Source of the DNA: Chryseobacterium aurantiacum
Lineage (GTDB): Bacteria > Bacteroidota > Bacteroidia > Flavobacteriales > Weeksellaceae
NCBI RefSeq assembly: GCF_003020585.1
Contig: NZ_PXUE01000008.1
Location: 1 to 64,000, forward strand
Length of the DNA stretch: 64,000 nucleotides
Direction of reading: 5' to 3'
A model generated the notes under the pieces. It was not told the DNA's origin. It did no database searches and saw only the letters and a list, made by a program, of their open reading frames with translations. Position 1 is the stretch's first letter; every line of letters begins with the position of its first letter. Of the stretch, positions 16,668 to 24,981 are shown piece after piece. The position numbers were made by a program, and so were the translations under genes.

Positions 16668-18371
16668 TTATTTGGTATTCATGGAAGAAGTAGGATTGAG
16701 GTCCATACCCATTCCTGCTTTCAACTGGTCGTTAACCAATACGGGAAGTTTTCCCCAGATTTTTGTTTTTCCGTTTAAGGCATCAGCCGTAGCATTCATA
16801 GAGTCATCATTGTTTTCATAAGAAACAAGAACTGTAGAAACTTTTGAAATATCAATATCTTTTAAAGCATACGCACTTCCGAAGACATTAAGAATCACGT
16901 TTTGGCTTTTAGTAAGATCAGAAAGAATTTTCTTAGATTCTGCTGATATTTTATAAGGCTTGTAAGCGGTAGAATTATCCTTATGGAAACCTACAATTAC
17001 TGTAGAACCTGTCGGAATTGTACTAATCTCACTAGCTTTTTTAATCATGACATTGGAGCCTAATCTGCTGGCAAAGGTTTTATATGAGGCTTCTTCCAAA
17101 GGAACATAATATACCTGTTTTCCGGAAACAGGAAGAAGTTTTTTATCATCCTTTATTAAAGTAAGGGCATTTGCATAAAGATTCTGAACCAATGTTTTAT
17201 GAGAATCATTATTCAGATCGGCATTAATATTCTCAGGATTTTTTGGCGTGTATTGAGTAAGGCCAAGGAAATATTTTGTTAATAAAATTTTCTTTACACT
17301 TTCCTCTACTCTGGATTGAGAAATTTCTTTGTTATCTATTGCTTTTTGAATTAGCTTTTTCCCTTCAGAAACACCTTGGGAGAAAAGCATAATGTCATTT
17401 CCGGCTTTAAAGGCCAGAGCATCCAGTTCACCAGGTTTGTACTTGTTGGCTACAGCTCCCATATTCAGAGCATCCGTAATGATTAAGCCTTTATAACCCA
17501 GCTTATCTTTTAATAATCCGGTAATGATGTTTTTGGAAACAGAGGCAGGAATTCCTTTTCCGGATTCTAGACTGGGAACATATAAATGAGCTACCATAAC
17601 GCCACCAATTCCTTTATCCATTAAGGCTTTGAAAGGAGCTAATTCTATTGAATTAAGTCGGTCCAGATTATGAGAAACCACCGGAAGATCAAGGTGTGAG
17701 TCTGTACTGGTATCACCATGTCCCGGGAAATGTTTGATGGCTGCTAATATATTATTGTCCTGAAGACCATTAGAGTAGGATAGCGCAGAGTTGATTACAT
17801 TACTTACCTCAGAACCGAAACTTCTGTTGCCTATAATTGGGTTATTAGGATTCGTATTTACATCCACTACCGGAGCAAAATCCCAGTTAATACCCATTCT
17901 GTGACAATCCTCAGCTATTTTAGCAGACATTTGGTAGACCAGATTTTTATCCTGAATTGCTCCCAGAGTCATTGCCCATGGAAATTTATGAGCCGTTGCA
18001 ATTCTCTGGAATAATCCCCATTCAGCATCCATTCCAATCATTAATGGGATCTTGGATTTCTGTTGAAATTCGTTGACCAGATTAATTTCCCTTGCAGCAT
18101 CGTCCTGCATTAAGATTAAGCCTCCTATTTTGTCATTTGCAACAATACTTCTTACCTGGTTAATATAGTCTTCTCCTTTATTAGTATAAAGTGCAACAAT
18201 AAAGAGCTGCCCTAACTTTTCATCCTGAGAAAGATTTTTGTACGTTTTATCCACCCATTGCTGAGCTTTTTTCAGATCTTCTTTGGACGCATTTTTTGGC
18301 TGATACTGAGCATTAGCCTTAGGACTTATTAATGCAACAATAAAGAGTGAAGTATATAATAATTTCTTCAT
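16668..18371 (-). CDS. GH3 beta-N-acetylhexosaminidase-like enzyme, exported
   Basis: The 567-residue protein, started at the internal ATG 18371, has a clean signal peptide (MKKLLYTSLFIVALI, cut near NAQ). An upstream in-frame ATG at 18479 would add 36 residues that hide the signal. The GH3 motifs KHFPGHGDTSTDSHLDLP (catalytic His/Asp dyad of the NagZ type) and LIITDALNMGAV (Asp nucleophile) are present. A second domain (about 380-567) follows. It probably removes GlcNAc from peptidoglycan or glycans in the periplasm. bshA follows 26 bases downstream. Confidence 0.9.
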   Translation of the reverse strand: MKKLLYTSLFIVALISPKANAQYQPKNASKEDLKKAQQWVDKTYKNLSQDEKLGQLFIVALYTNKGEDYINQVRSIVANDKIGGLILMQDDAAREINLVNEFQQKSKIPLMIGMDAEWGLFQRIATAHKFPWAMTLGAIQDKNLVYQMSAKIAEDCHRMGINWDFAPVVDVNTNPNNPIIGNRSFGSEVSNVINSALSYSNGLQDNNILAAIKHFPGHGDTSTDSHLDLPVVSHNLDRLNSIELAPFKALMDKGIGGVMVAHLYVPSLESGKGIPASVSKNIITGLLKDKLGYKGLIITDALNMGAVANKYKPGELDALAFKAGNDIMLFSQGVSEGKKLIQKAIDNKEISQSRVEESVKKILLTKYFLGLTQYTPKNPENINADLNNDSHKTLVQNLYANALTLIKDDKKLLPVSGKQVYYVPLEEASYKTFASRLGSNVMIKKASEISTIPTGSTVIVGFHKDNSTAYKPYKISAESKKILSDLTKSQNVILNVFGSAYALKDIDISKVSTVLVSYENNDDSMNATADALNGKTKIWGKLPVLVNDQLKAGMGMDLNPTSSMNTK

Positions 18372-18487
18372 GACTTTTTGAATAAGAACAAAAATACAAT
18401 TAAAAAAATTGACGAAAACAAAGTTTTTGAAATTTTTGGTATATGATTTGAATACGCAATATAAATAATAACTAAACATTTATAAAA

Positions 18488-19021
18488 ATGAAAAAAATTC
18501 TTCCATTTATACTTTTAGCTTTTGTAGGCTTATTTGTAATGAGCTGCGATAATAATGATAATGTTGTTGGTGACGGAGATACAATAAGCTTAATGAGAGA
18601 TGTTACTGGAACTTTTAATAGCGCGAATACTTTTACTTTCTCACAAGGAATCAATATTGAGAGTACAGATGTAGTTTTGGTCTATAGAAGAGAGGGAAAT
18701 CTTTGGCAACAAATTCCAAAAACATATTTCTTGGATGATGTAAGTGGCTTGCCTACCAATAGAGAACTAGATTATAATTTTAAATTTAATTCTCAAAATG
18801 TAAACATTGAATCAAGAGCAAATTTTAATCAGGCAACACAAGTTACATCTGATGAGATTGCTAGATACTTGGCAAACCAAACATTTAGAATTGTACTTGT
18901 TCCTGCGAATGGTGCCGGTTCTAAGAGCAAAAAAGTCAATGTAGACTATAGCGACTATAATGCAGTTGTTAAATATTATAATCTTAATGATTCTAATGTT
19001 CCATTGACAAGAGTAAATTAG
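18488..19021 (+). CDS. Lipoprotein, unknown
   Basis: The 177-residue protein has a lipoprotein signal peptide (FVGLFVMSC, lipid Cys at about 20, then DNNDN). The remaining beta-rich region, with VVLVYRREGNLWQQIPKTYF and FRIVLVPANG, looks like a small Bacteroidetes immunoglobulin-like lipoprotein. I do not recognise the family. It is divergent from the GH3 gene and monocistronic. Confidence 0.75.
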   Translation: MKKILPFILLAFVGLFVMSCDNNDNVVGDGDTISLMRDVTGTFNSANTFTFSQGINIESTDVVLVYRREGNLWQQIPKTYFLDDVSGLPTNRELDYNFKFNSQNVNIESRANFNQATQVTSDEIARYLANQTFRIVLVPANGAGSKSKKVNVDYSDYNAVVKYYNLNDSNVPLTRVN

Positions 19022-19048
19022 TAAATATCTTTTCAGTTTTTTATAATT

Positions 19049-19085
19049 AAAAAAGTCCCAGGAGAAATCTTCTGGGGCTTTTGAT
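19049..19085 (+). terminator. Rho-independent terminator
   Basis: GTCCCAGGAGAA and TTCTGGGGCTTTT form a stem with one bulge, followed by T-rich sequence. Confidence 0.75.
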
Positions 19086-19311
19086 TTTTTAAGAATAATA
19101 GTGAATAAGGGGTTGGAGCGGGAGCTATTTGTTTTTTCTTTCTCCGTATAGGTCTAAATAAAGCTATCCTTGCATTTTTTGATGAGACCGAGGTGTACAG
19201 TTGTCCAATAAAAAAGAAGCTTTAAAACGCCTGCTTAATGATGAAAAAATTATGTCCTGAAGTATATTCGGTTTTATAGACTGTATAAGGATTTAAAAAC
19301 CTTACTCCAAT
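19086..19311. other. Intergenic region, possible gene remnant
   Basis: About 225 bases hold no intact gene. One plus-strand frame near 19189-19260 reads DRGVQLSNKKEALKRLLNDE before a stop, which looks like the end of a decayed gene, but it has stops upstream. No family is assigned. Confidence 0.3.
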
Positions 19312-19339
19312 AAAAAAGCCTCAGAAATTCTGAAGCTTT
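19312..19339 (-). terminator. Terminator of ribA
   Basis: AAAGCCTCAGAA and TTCTGAAGCTTT form a hairpin with one G-T pair; the A run on the plus strand gives a U tract for the minus-strand transcript. Confidence 0.8.
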
Positions 19340-19347
19340 TATTTTAT

Positions 19348-19944
19348 CTATTTATCATTGTCATCCAGAAGATGTCCAAAGAAATCTTTTTTTGTTTGCA
19401 GATAGCCTTTGCTTATTTCATTGGCCGGGATCTGTAATGGTATTCTTGAGTTAAGATGAATATTACTGTCAACCACATATTTTACCTTTTCAGGATTGTT
19501 GGTAAGCAGATTGATATCTTTTACATTCAACAGATTTAGGATTTCAATGGCTACTCCAAAGTTTCTGTCATCTGCAGGTAAGCCCAATTCAAGATTGGCT
19601 TGTACCGTATCGAGACCTTTTTCCTGAAGTGAGTAAGCTTTAAGCTTATTGATGATACCAATATTCCTTCCTTCCTGACGAAGATAAACTATAATTCCTC
19701 CGTTCTCGTGGGTATATTTCATTGCAGCATCCAATTGTTGGCCGCATTCACATTTTTTTGAATGGAAAACTTCTCCGGTAATACATTCCGAATGGAAACG
19801 AACATTTACAGGTTTAGAGAAATCTGTATTTTCTGCAACGATGGCCATATGAGGCATCCAGTCGTTTTCATTTTCGGAGAAAGCAATCATTCGGAAACTG
19901 CCGTGCTCTGTAGGAACATTGGCTTCCGCCTGAATTTTAATCAT
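19348..19944 (-). CDS. ribA: GTP cyclohydrolase II
   Basis: This 198-residue enzyme opens GTP to start riboflavin synthesis. The Zn site is in FHSKKCECGQQLDAAM (CxC, plus the Cys in HSECITGEVF); the catalytic region IVYLRQEGRNIGI and NNPEKV follow. There is no ribB domain, so it is monofunctional. It is the last gene of the minus-strand run that begins with the flippase gene, 18 bases after a lipoprotein gene. Confidence 0.95.
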   Translation of the reverse strand: MIKIQAEANVPTEHGSFRMIAFSENENDWMPHMAIVAENTDFSKPVNVRFHSECITGEVFHSKKCECGQQLDAAMKYTHENGGIIVYLRQEGRNIGIINKLKAYSLQEKGLDTVQANLELGLPADDRNFGVAIEILNLLNVKDINLLTNNPEKVKYVVDSNIHLNSRIPLQIPANEISKGYLQTKKDFFGHLLDDNDK

Positions 19945-19962
19945 TGATAGTTCAATTAGTTT

Positions 19963-20421
19963 TTAACTTCCTGGTAAAGCATCTTCAATTACAGAAATAT
20001 TGGTTTTTAAACGAACCAAATATCTGTTGAGAACTTCGTCATCATCTCTTTCAAGATTTTGTCTTTGCTTTTGAATTTTTTTGTATGATTTTTCGAAGCT
20101 TTTAAGTGCTCTGCTCTTTCCTGTAGAATTATTAGCGTCAATAGCATATAAATAATTCTGAAGACTGTATTTCAAGCTTGTTATCTCATCGTTCAGTCCA
20201 TTGTTCTTAAACTTTGGAAAAGTTGAGATTATATTTGAAATTTCAGAAGCATTTACATTTTCCTTGATATTGATATTAAAGCTCTTTTTTGAGCCTCTAT
20301 CAGAATCAGAGCCTTTTGTGTCACTATAAAAGTTATTTGACAGCGGAGAAAGGTTAAGCTTCTCCGTTGCGCAGGAAGATGTTAATATTATTAGTACTCC
20401 AAAAAAAACTAGTCTTTTCAT
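19963..20421 (-). CDS. Lipoprotein, unknown
   Basis: The 152-residue product has a lipoprotein signal peptide (LIILTSSCATEK, Cys about 17). The rest is Ser/Asn/Lys-rich and probably helical (SLKYSLQNYLYAID, SFEKSYKKIQKQRQNLERDDDEVLNRYLVRLKTNI). Its start overlaps the stop of the DUF4254 gene by an ATGA, so translation is probably coupled. The family is not recognised. Confidence 0.8.
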   Translation of the reverse strand: MKRLVFFGVLIILTSSCATEKLNLSPLSNNFYSDTKGSDSDRGSKKSFNINIKENVNASEISNIISTFPKFKNNGLNDEITSLKYSLQNYLYAIDANNSTGKSRALKSFEKSYKKIQKQRQNLERDDDEVLNRYLVRLKTNISVIEDALPGS

Positions 20422-21032
20422 TTCTGTTGCCCTTTTTGATAAAGGATTGGGTTAAGACTTTCATCATTATACATTTTCATTTGTTTGTATACTTTCATCT
20501 TAACGTTACCGTTCTCAATATCAGCAAGCAACTGATTTATAGAAGTTGATAGATCTTCTTTCTGGGTAAGCAGAACGTCCAGTTTTGCCTGGCAGTTATT
20601 TCTGTGTTCCTCAGAAGCAGATTCTCTATTGGCTTCTAATGACATGTGATAAACCTTTAATGCAAGAATTGATAATCTGTCCACTGCCCAAGCGGGAGTT
20701 TCTGTATTTATCTTTGCGTCAGGTTTAGGAGTTATATTTTCAAACTTAGTAAGGAACCAGCTGTCAATATATTCTACCAAATCAGTTCTTTTCTGATTGG
20801 AGGCGTCTATTGTTCTCTTGAGTTGAAGAGCTTCAGCCGGATCTATATTTTCATCTCTAATTATATCTTCCAGATGCCATTGAACGGTATCAATCCAGTT
20901 CTTTGCATACAAAATCCGTTCCAAACTATCTTTTTCGAACGGGTTATTAATTAGAGTGTTAACATCATCAGACACGTGATAGTCCTCAATGCATTGATTG
21001 AAGACTGTCCACGCAGTTTCAGTGAATTTCAT
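20418..21032 (-). CDS. DUF4254 family protein
   Basis: This 204-residue, all-helical cytoplasmic protein matches DUF4254 by its N terminus (WTVFNQCIEDYHVSDDVN), NPFEKDSLERILYAKNWIDTVQWHLEDIIRD and the Q-rich LKRTIDASNQKRTDLVEYID. The function is unknown; the family is often next to LPS or envelope genes in Bacteroidetes. Here it follows tatA and precedes a coupled lipoprotein. Confidence 0.85.
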   Translation of the reverse strand: MKFTETAWTVFNQCIEDYHVSDDVNTLINNPFEKDSLERILYAKNWIDTVQWHLEDIIRDENIDPAEALQLKRTIDASNQKRTDLVEYIDSWFLTKFENITPKPDAKINTETPAWAVDRLSILALKVYHMSLEANRESASEEHRNNCQAKLDVLLTQKEDLSTSINQLLADIENGNVKMKVYKQMKMYNDESLNPILYQKGQQK

Positions 21033-21047
21033 TAATTCTAAGGAATT

Positions 21048-21263
21048 TTAGTTGCTGGAAGAATTATTGTTTGTTGTAGAAGACGATTTATTTTCAGAAC
21101 CTGGTTTGTCTTCTTCTTTTACCGCATCTTTAAATTCTTTGATTCCTGAACCAACGCCTCTCATTAGTTCCGGAATTTTCTTTCCTCCGAAAAGTAGTAC
21201 TAAAAGTATCGCTACAATTAGGATATGTTGCCAAGATAAGGCAAGTATTGTTAGTGTATTCAT
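21048..21263 (-). CDS. tatA: Twin-arginine translocase subunit TatA
   Basis: The 71-residue protein has one N-terminal membrane span (about 8-24, ILIVAILLVLLFG), the hinge GGKKIPELMRGVGSGIKEFK and an acidic/Ser-Asn tail. It forms the pore of the Tat pathway for folded proteins. No tatB or tatC gene is adjacent. It lies between the EnvC-like and DUF4254 genes. Confidence 0.93.
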   Translation of the reverse strand: MNTLTILALSWQHILIVAILLVLLFGGKKIPELMRGVGSGIKEFKDAVKEEDKPGSENKSSSTTNNNSSSN

Positions 21264-21294
21264 CTCTTAAAATTTTTACAAAGTTACACTTTTT

Positions 21295-22857
21295 TTAATA
21301 TGCAATCCAACCGAGTGGGTCAACCGGTGTACTTCCGTTCCATACTTGGAAATCAAGAGTATAGGCCCCGTCAAAATCCTGTGCTACGGTTCCTACCGGA
21401 GTGCCTGAAGATACCTGCTGTCCTTTGGAAACACTTACGCTTCCCAGGTTGGAATAAATTGTAAAGTAACTTCCATGTTTAATGATGACCGTTTTTGTAC
21501 CATCATTATTTGCTAATACAGAAGATACAGATCCCGGATACACAGATTTTGCACGTGTACCTGATGGTACGGAAATTTTTATTCCGTTATTTTCTTCGGT
21601 AATATTTTTGAAAACCGGGTGTGGCTGTCTACCGAAACGGTGAGTGATCTGGCCGGCTCTGTCTGTAGGGTAGCCTAATCTTCCTCTGTTTTCTGCAAAG
21701 CTATTTCCAGATGATGTAGAAACACCATAATTGGTCATTGCTTTAGTTTCTGCTGCTTTTTTATCTTCTTCTTTTCTTTTGTTAAGAGCTGCCTCTGCCG
21801 CTCTTGCAGCAGTCAGCTTTTCAGCTGCTTCTCTAGCTTTTGCAGCCGCTTCATCAGATGCTTTTTTAGCCGCAAGTTTTCTTGCTTCATCTTTAGCACT
21901 GGCTTCTGCTCTTGCAGCTTCTTCACTACGTTTTCTTTCCTCTTCCGCTCTTCTTGCAGCCAGTTCAGCCGCTTTCTTAGCTTCAGCTTCCGCTATTTTT
22001 CTTTCTCTTTCAAGTGCTTCAGCTCTTGCTTTGGCTTCCGCTTCAATTCTTGCTTTTTCTCTTTCTGCGGCTATTTTAGCTAAACGTATTTTTTCTGCCT
22101 CTGCCTTTCTTCTGGCTTCTTCTTCGGCCTTAGCTATTCTGATTTCCTCAGCAATAATTGATCGGATCTGGCCTTCAAGGGCTTTAGATTGAACCTGTTT
22201 TTGTTTCAGTTCAGCAGTAAGCTTTGATTCATTCTTTTTAAAGTCAGCTACCAGTTGCTCTTTCTGAGCTCTTTCTGTATTGATTGTTGCTAAGTCTTTC
22301 TGTTGGTTTACCAAAAGATTTTCTTTCTCCTTTACAGAATTTTGTTTCTGGGTGATTGATTTTTTGATCTGGTTAGCAGCATCAGAAATTTCTGCCGCTT
22401 TTTTATCCTGATAGTCTGCGTATTGCTTTAAATACTGTACTCTTCGAATGGCTTCACCTAGGTTTTTAGAAGAAAGAATGAAGGTTACTTTATTCTGTAC
22501 CCCTTTATTTTTATAAGCATTTACCAAAACCTCAGCGTAATTCTTTCTAAGAACAGCCAATTCTTTGTTCTGACGGTTGATCTCAAGCTGACGCAGATAG
22601 ATATCATCTTCAATAAATCTCTTTTCTTTCTGAGTATTATTGTAGACTTTTTCTCTTAAGACCAGCTTTTGATTAACGTTGGTAAGATAGGCTATGGAAA
22701 GTTTAGATTCGCTTCTGGTTTTAGCTAAATCTGTATTTATTTGTGCAATTTGTTTTTTAAGTTCGGCATTCTGCTTCTGCAGCTGTTCTTTCTTCTGCTG
22801 TCCCTGGTGCAGTCCAAACATAAGAACACCTATTAAAAAGCTAAATTTTTTAATCAT
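21295..22857 (-). CDS. EnvC-like murein hydrolase activator with degenerate LytM domain
   Basis: The 520-residue exported protein has a signal peptide (FLIGVLMFGLHQGQQ), a long coiled coil (about 22-250), an Ala/Glu/Lys/Arg-rich TolA-like helix (about 240-375), then a LytM/M23 fold (about 395-520). The zinc-site His residues look replaced: NGIKISVPSG in place of the first motif, YSNLGSV where YAHL is usual, and LDFQVW where LHFEI is usual. It is therefore probably a non-catalytic amidase activator, like E. coli EnvC. It is coupled (ATGA overlap) to the upstream DUF4292 gene. Confidence 0.88.
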   Translation of the reverse strand: MIKKFSFLIGVLMFGLHQGQQKKEQLQKQNAELKKQIAQINTDLAKTRSESKLSIAYLTNVNQKLVLREKVYNNTQKEKRFIEDDIYLRQLEINRQNKELAVLRKNYAEVLVNAYKNKGVQNKVTFILSSKNLGEAIRRVQYLKQYADYQDKKAAEISDAANQIKKSITQKQNSVKEKENLLVNQQKDLATINTERAQKEQLVADFKKNESKLTAELKQKQVQSKALEGQIRSIIAEEIRIAKAEEEARRKAEAEKIRLAKIAAEREKARIEAEAKARAEALERERKIAEAEAKKAAELAARRAEEERKRSEEAARAEASAKDEARKLAAKKASDEAAAKAREAAEKLTAARAAEAALNKRKEEDKKAAETKAMTNYGVSTSSGNSFAENRGRLGYPTDRAGQITHRFGRQPHPVFKNITEENNGIKISVPSGTRAKSVYPGSVSSVLANNDGTKTVIIKHGSYFTIYSNLGSVSVSKGQQVSSGTPVGTVAQDFDGAYTLDFQVWNGSTPVDPLGWIAY

Positions 22858-23699
22858 TTAATCTCTATTTTCTTATAACTGGATGGTACAGAATAAGGTG
22901 TTTCCATCCTCGAAAAGTCAAATTTCGTATTTTCCAGTAAAATTTGACTAGATTTTGAGCCTTTTATAATTATTTTAACATTTTGAGGAAGTCGTATTCC
23001 GTTGTATTCATTCCAGTCGCTATAAGATATTTCCAATTCATCCGGGGATAAAACATCTTTTAGGTTGACGCTTAGCAGATCATAATTGGTGTCGTACTGG
23101 AGGGCAATTTTATACTCTCTGGTTTTTTCATCGGTTACAATTTTCTGATTTACATTGGACGCCATTTTATAACCCTGTGCGTTCTGAGTTAAGGTAAATT
23201 GCGAATCGCTGATCTTTACGAAAGTTCTTCCTAATAGAATTTTTTCCAGTGATTTATAGTCAATGAAGTTGACATTCAGTAGATTGTTCAGGTAATCGAA
23301 ATCAGAGTCGATATAAGTTTTACTGGTTTTATCCTGTCCTTTTATTCCCTCCGGTGTGGCAATCCCTCTGGCTACATTAATGAATAAGGCTCTTAGATTC
23401 ATCCAGACCTTTTTATCATTTTCAATGTAGATGGTAGCATCAAGTGTTGGTACAAAGCTGCCTGTTTCTACACGCACCTTACTGTCTATTTTGATTTGTT
23501 CAAATTTTGGCGGGATCAATACATGTTCGTAAAAGGTAAGTTTGTCTCTCACCGGTTGGTTTACGTCTTTTGGATTTTTGTTGTCCTCTGCGGTTGTAAT
23601 ACTATCCTTTGTACTTCCCGTACCATTTTTCACAGCATTACGGGTTTTACAGGATGATAAGGCAAGAAGCAATAAAAGGAGTGGGATCCAATTTTTCAT
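22854..23699 (-). CDS. DUF4292 lipoprotein
   Basis: This 281-residue protein has a lipoprotein signal peptide (LLLLLALSSCKTRNAVKNG, Cys about 17). A LolA/LppM-like beta fold follows, with IDSKVRVETGSFVPTLDATIYIENDKKVWMNLRALF. DUF4292 proteins are outer-membrane-associated in Bacteroidetes and of unknown role. The gene overlaps the start of the EnvC-like gene, so the two probably work in the cell envelope together. Confidence 0.85.
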   Translation of the reverse strand: MKNWIPLLLLLLALSSCKTRNAVKNGTGSTKDSITTAEDNKNPKDVNQPVRDKLTFYEHVLIPPKFEQIKIDSKVRVETGSFVPTLDATIYIENDKKVWMNLRALFINVARGIATPEGIKGQDKTSKTYIDSDFDYLNNLLNVNFIDYKSLEKILLGRTFVKISDSQFTLTQNAQGYKMASNVNQKIVTDEKTREYKIALQYDTNYDLLSVNLKDVLSPDELEISYSDWNEYNGIRLPQNVKIIIKGSKSSQILLENTKFDFSRMETPYSVPSSYKKIEIK

Positions 23700-23743
23700 G
23701 TATTTATCTTTTTCAATTAAAAGTACGGAGCAATATTAACGCC

Positions 23744-23772
23744 AAACCACACAAAACGTTTTTGTGTGGTTT
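23744..23772. repeat. Perfect palindrome between nucleotidyltransferase and DUF4292 genes
   Basis: AAACCACACAAAA and TTTTGTGTGGTTT form a strong stem. There is no good T tract on either side, so a simple terminator is unlikely on the minus strand; a processing hairpin or operator is possible. Confidence 0.6.
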
Positions 23773-23811
23773 GGTTATATCTTGTTTAAGTTAAATAAAT
23801 TCTGATTTTAC

Positions 23812-24828
23812 TTATTTAGAAAGAAAATCTAAAACAGAGTAATCTCCCAGGGAAATCTCTCTGGCCACTCCGAAATATTGTGCAGAGTTACCAATCATTG
23901 AGTTGGAAAGGTTACCATGATTGATTCTCGTGTTCTCCTGGATCAGGGAGTTTTCAATATTAGAATTGACAACCGTTGTATTATTTCCTAATGAAACTCC
24001 TGGTCCTACCTTAGAATTAGAGATTTTTACATTCTCTCCAATAAAGCATGGTGGAATAATTAGAGAATTTTCAATCACCGCTGAAGCTGGAAAATGAGTC
24101 ATCTCTTCTTTTTCGTATGCAAGGATTTTGCTGTTGGTTTCTACCGTAGCATTCTTGTTACCACAGTCCATCCAGTCGTTTACTTTTCCTAAGGTAAACT
24201 TGGCTCCTTTTGCTCTTAAGTTTTCTAGGGCAGTGGTCAACTGATATTCTCCACCATTTTTAATATTATTTTCCATGATATAATTAATTTCATCCATTAG
24301 CTTTTCAGCGCTGTTGAAATAATAAATACCAATAATGGCAAGATCTGAAACAAAAGTCTGTGGTTTTTCCACAAAATCTGTGATGAAACCATAGTTGTCT
24401 AATTTAACGACTCCGAATGCAGATGGATCTTCTACACTTTTTACCCAGATTACCCCATCTGAATTTTTATCCAGTTGGAAATCTGCACGGAATAGGGTAT
24501 CGGCAAAGGCAATCACCACATCTCCCTGCATAGATTGTTCAGCACATTTGATAGCGTGTGCTGTTCCAAGAGGGTCATTCTGATAATATATGCTTCCTTT
24601 TGCTCCTAATTTTTCGGCAATCTGAATAAGAGACTTTTCAATCTCAGCTCCAAAATCTCCAATGATAAAAGCTACCTCTTCAATTTCTTCTCCTGCAACT
24701 TTAGCAATATCCTCCACCAATCTCTGTACAATAGGTTTTCCTGCGATAGGAATAAGTGGTTTAGGAACTGTAAGTGTATGTGGACGTAATCTGGAACCAC
24801 GTCCAGCCATTGGAACAATAATTTTCAT
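23812..24828 (-). CDS. Sugar-1-phosphate nucleotidyltransferase (RmlA/GlmU-like)
   Basis: The 338-residue enzyme has an N-terminal nucleotidyltransferase domain (MKIIVPMAGRGSRLRPHTLT, then KPLIPIAGKPIVQRLV) and a C-terminal left-handed beta-helix (about 245-338, with I-G-N hexapeptide repeats such as ENVKISNSKVGPGVSLGNNTTV). It transfers a nucleotide to a sugar 1-phosphate; the exact sugar cannot be told. The flippase gene lies upstream on the same strand, so a role in cell-surface sugar synthesis is likely. Confidence 0.85.
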   Translation of the reverse strand: MKIIVPMAGRGSRLRPHTLTVPKPLIPIAGKPIVQRLVEDIAKVAGEEIEEVAFIIGDFGAEIEKSLIQIAEKLGAKGSIYYQNDPLGTAHAIKCAEQSMQGDVVIAFADTLFRADFQLDKNSDGVIWVKSVEDPSAFGVVKLDNYGFITDFVEKPQTFVSDLAIIGIYYFNSAEKLMDEINYIMENNIKNGGEYQLTTALENLRAKGAKFTLGKVNDWMDCGNKNATVETNSKILAYEKEEMTHFPASAVIENSLIIPPCFIGENVKISNSKVGPGVSLGNNTTVVNSNIENSLIQENTRINHGNLSNSMIGNSAQYFGVAREISLGDYSVLDFLSK

Positions 24829-24981
24829 AGATGATATAAAGATGTTTTTTTGTTAAATGTAGGTTATTTTTTCATTAAATATAATAATAAAAACGTTTCT
24901 TGAAAACGTAATACTTATCATGCTTAATGGTTTGTTTCGTATTTTTTTAAGCTTAATAGGTATCAAAAGAGGGACCAAATG

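Noticed and set aside
21731..22192. Ala/Ser/Leu-rich frame of 153 codons opposite the EnvC-like gene
   Set aside because: It mirrors the Ala/Glu/Lys repeat of the real gene on the other strand; no own signals.
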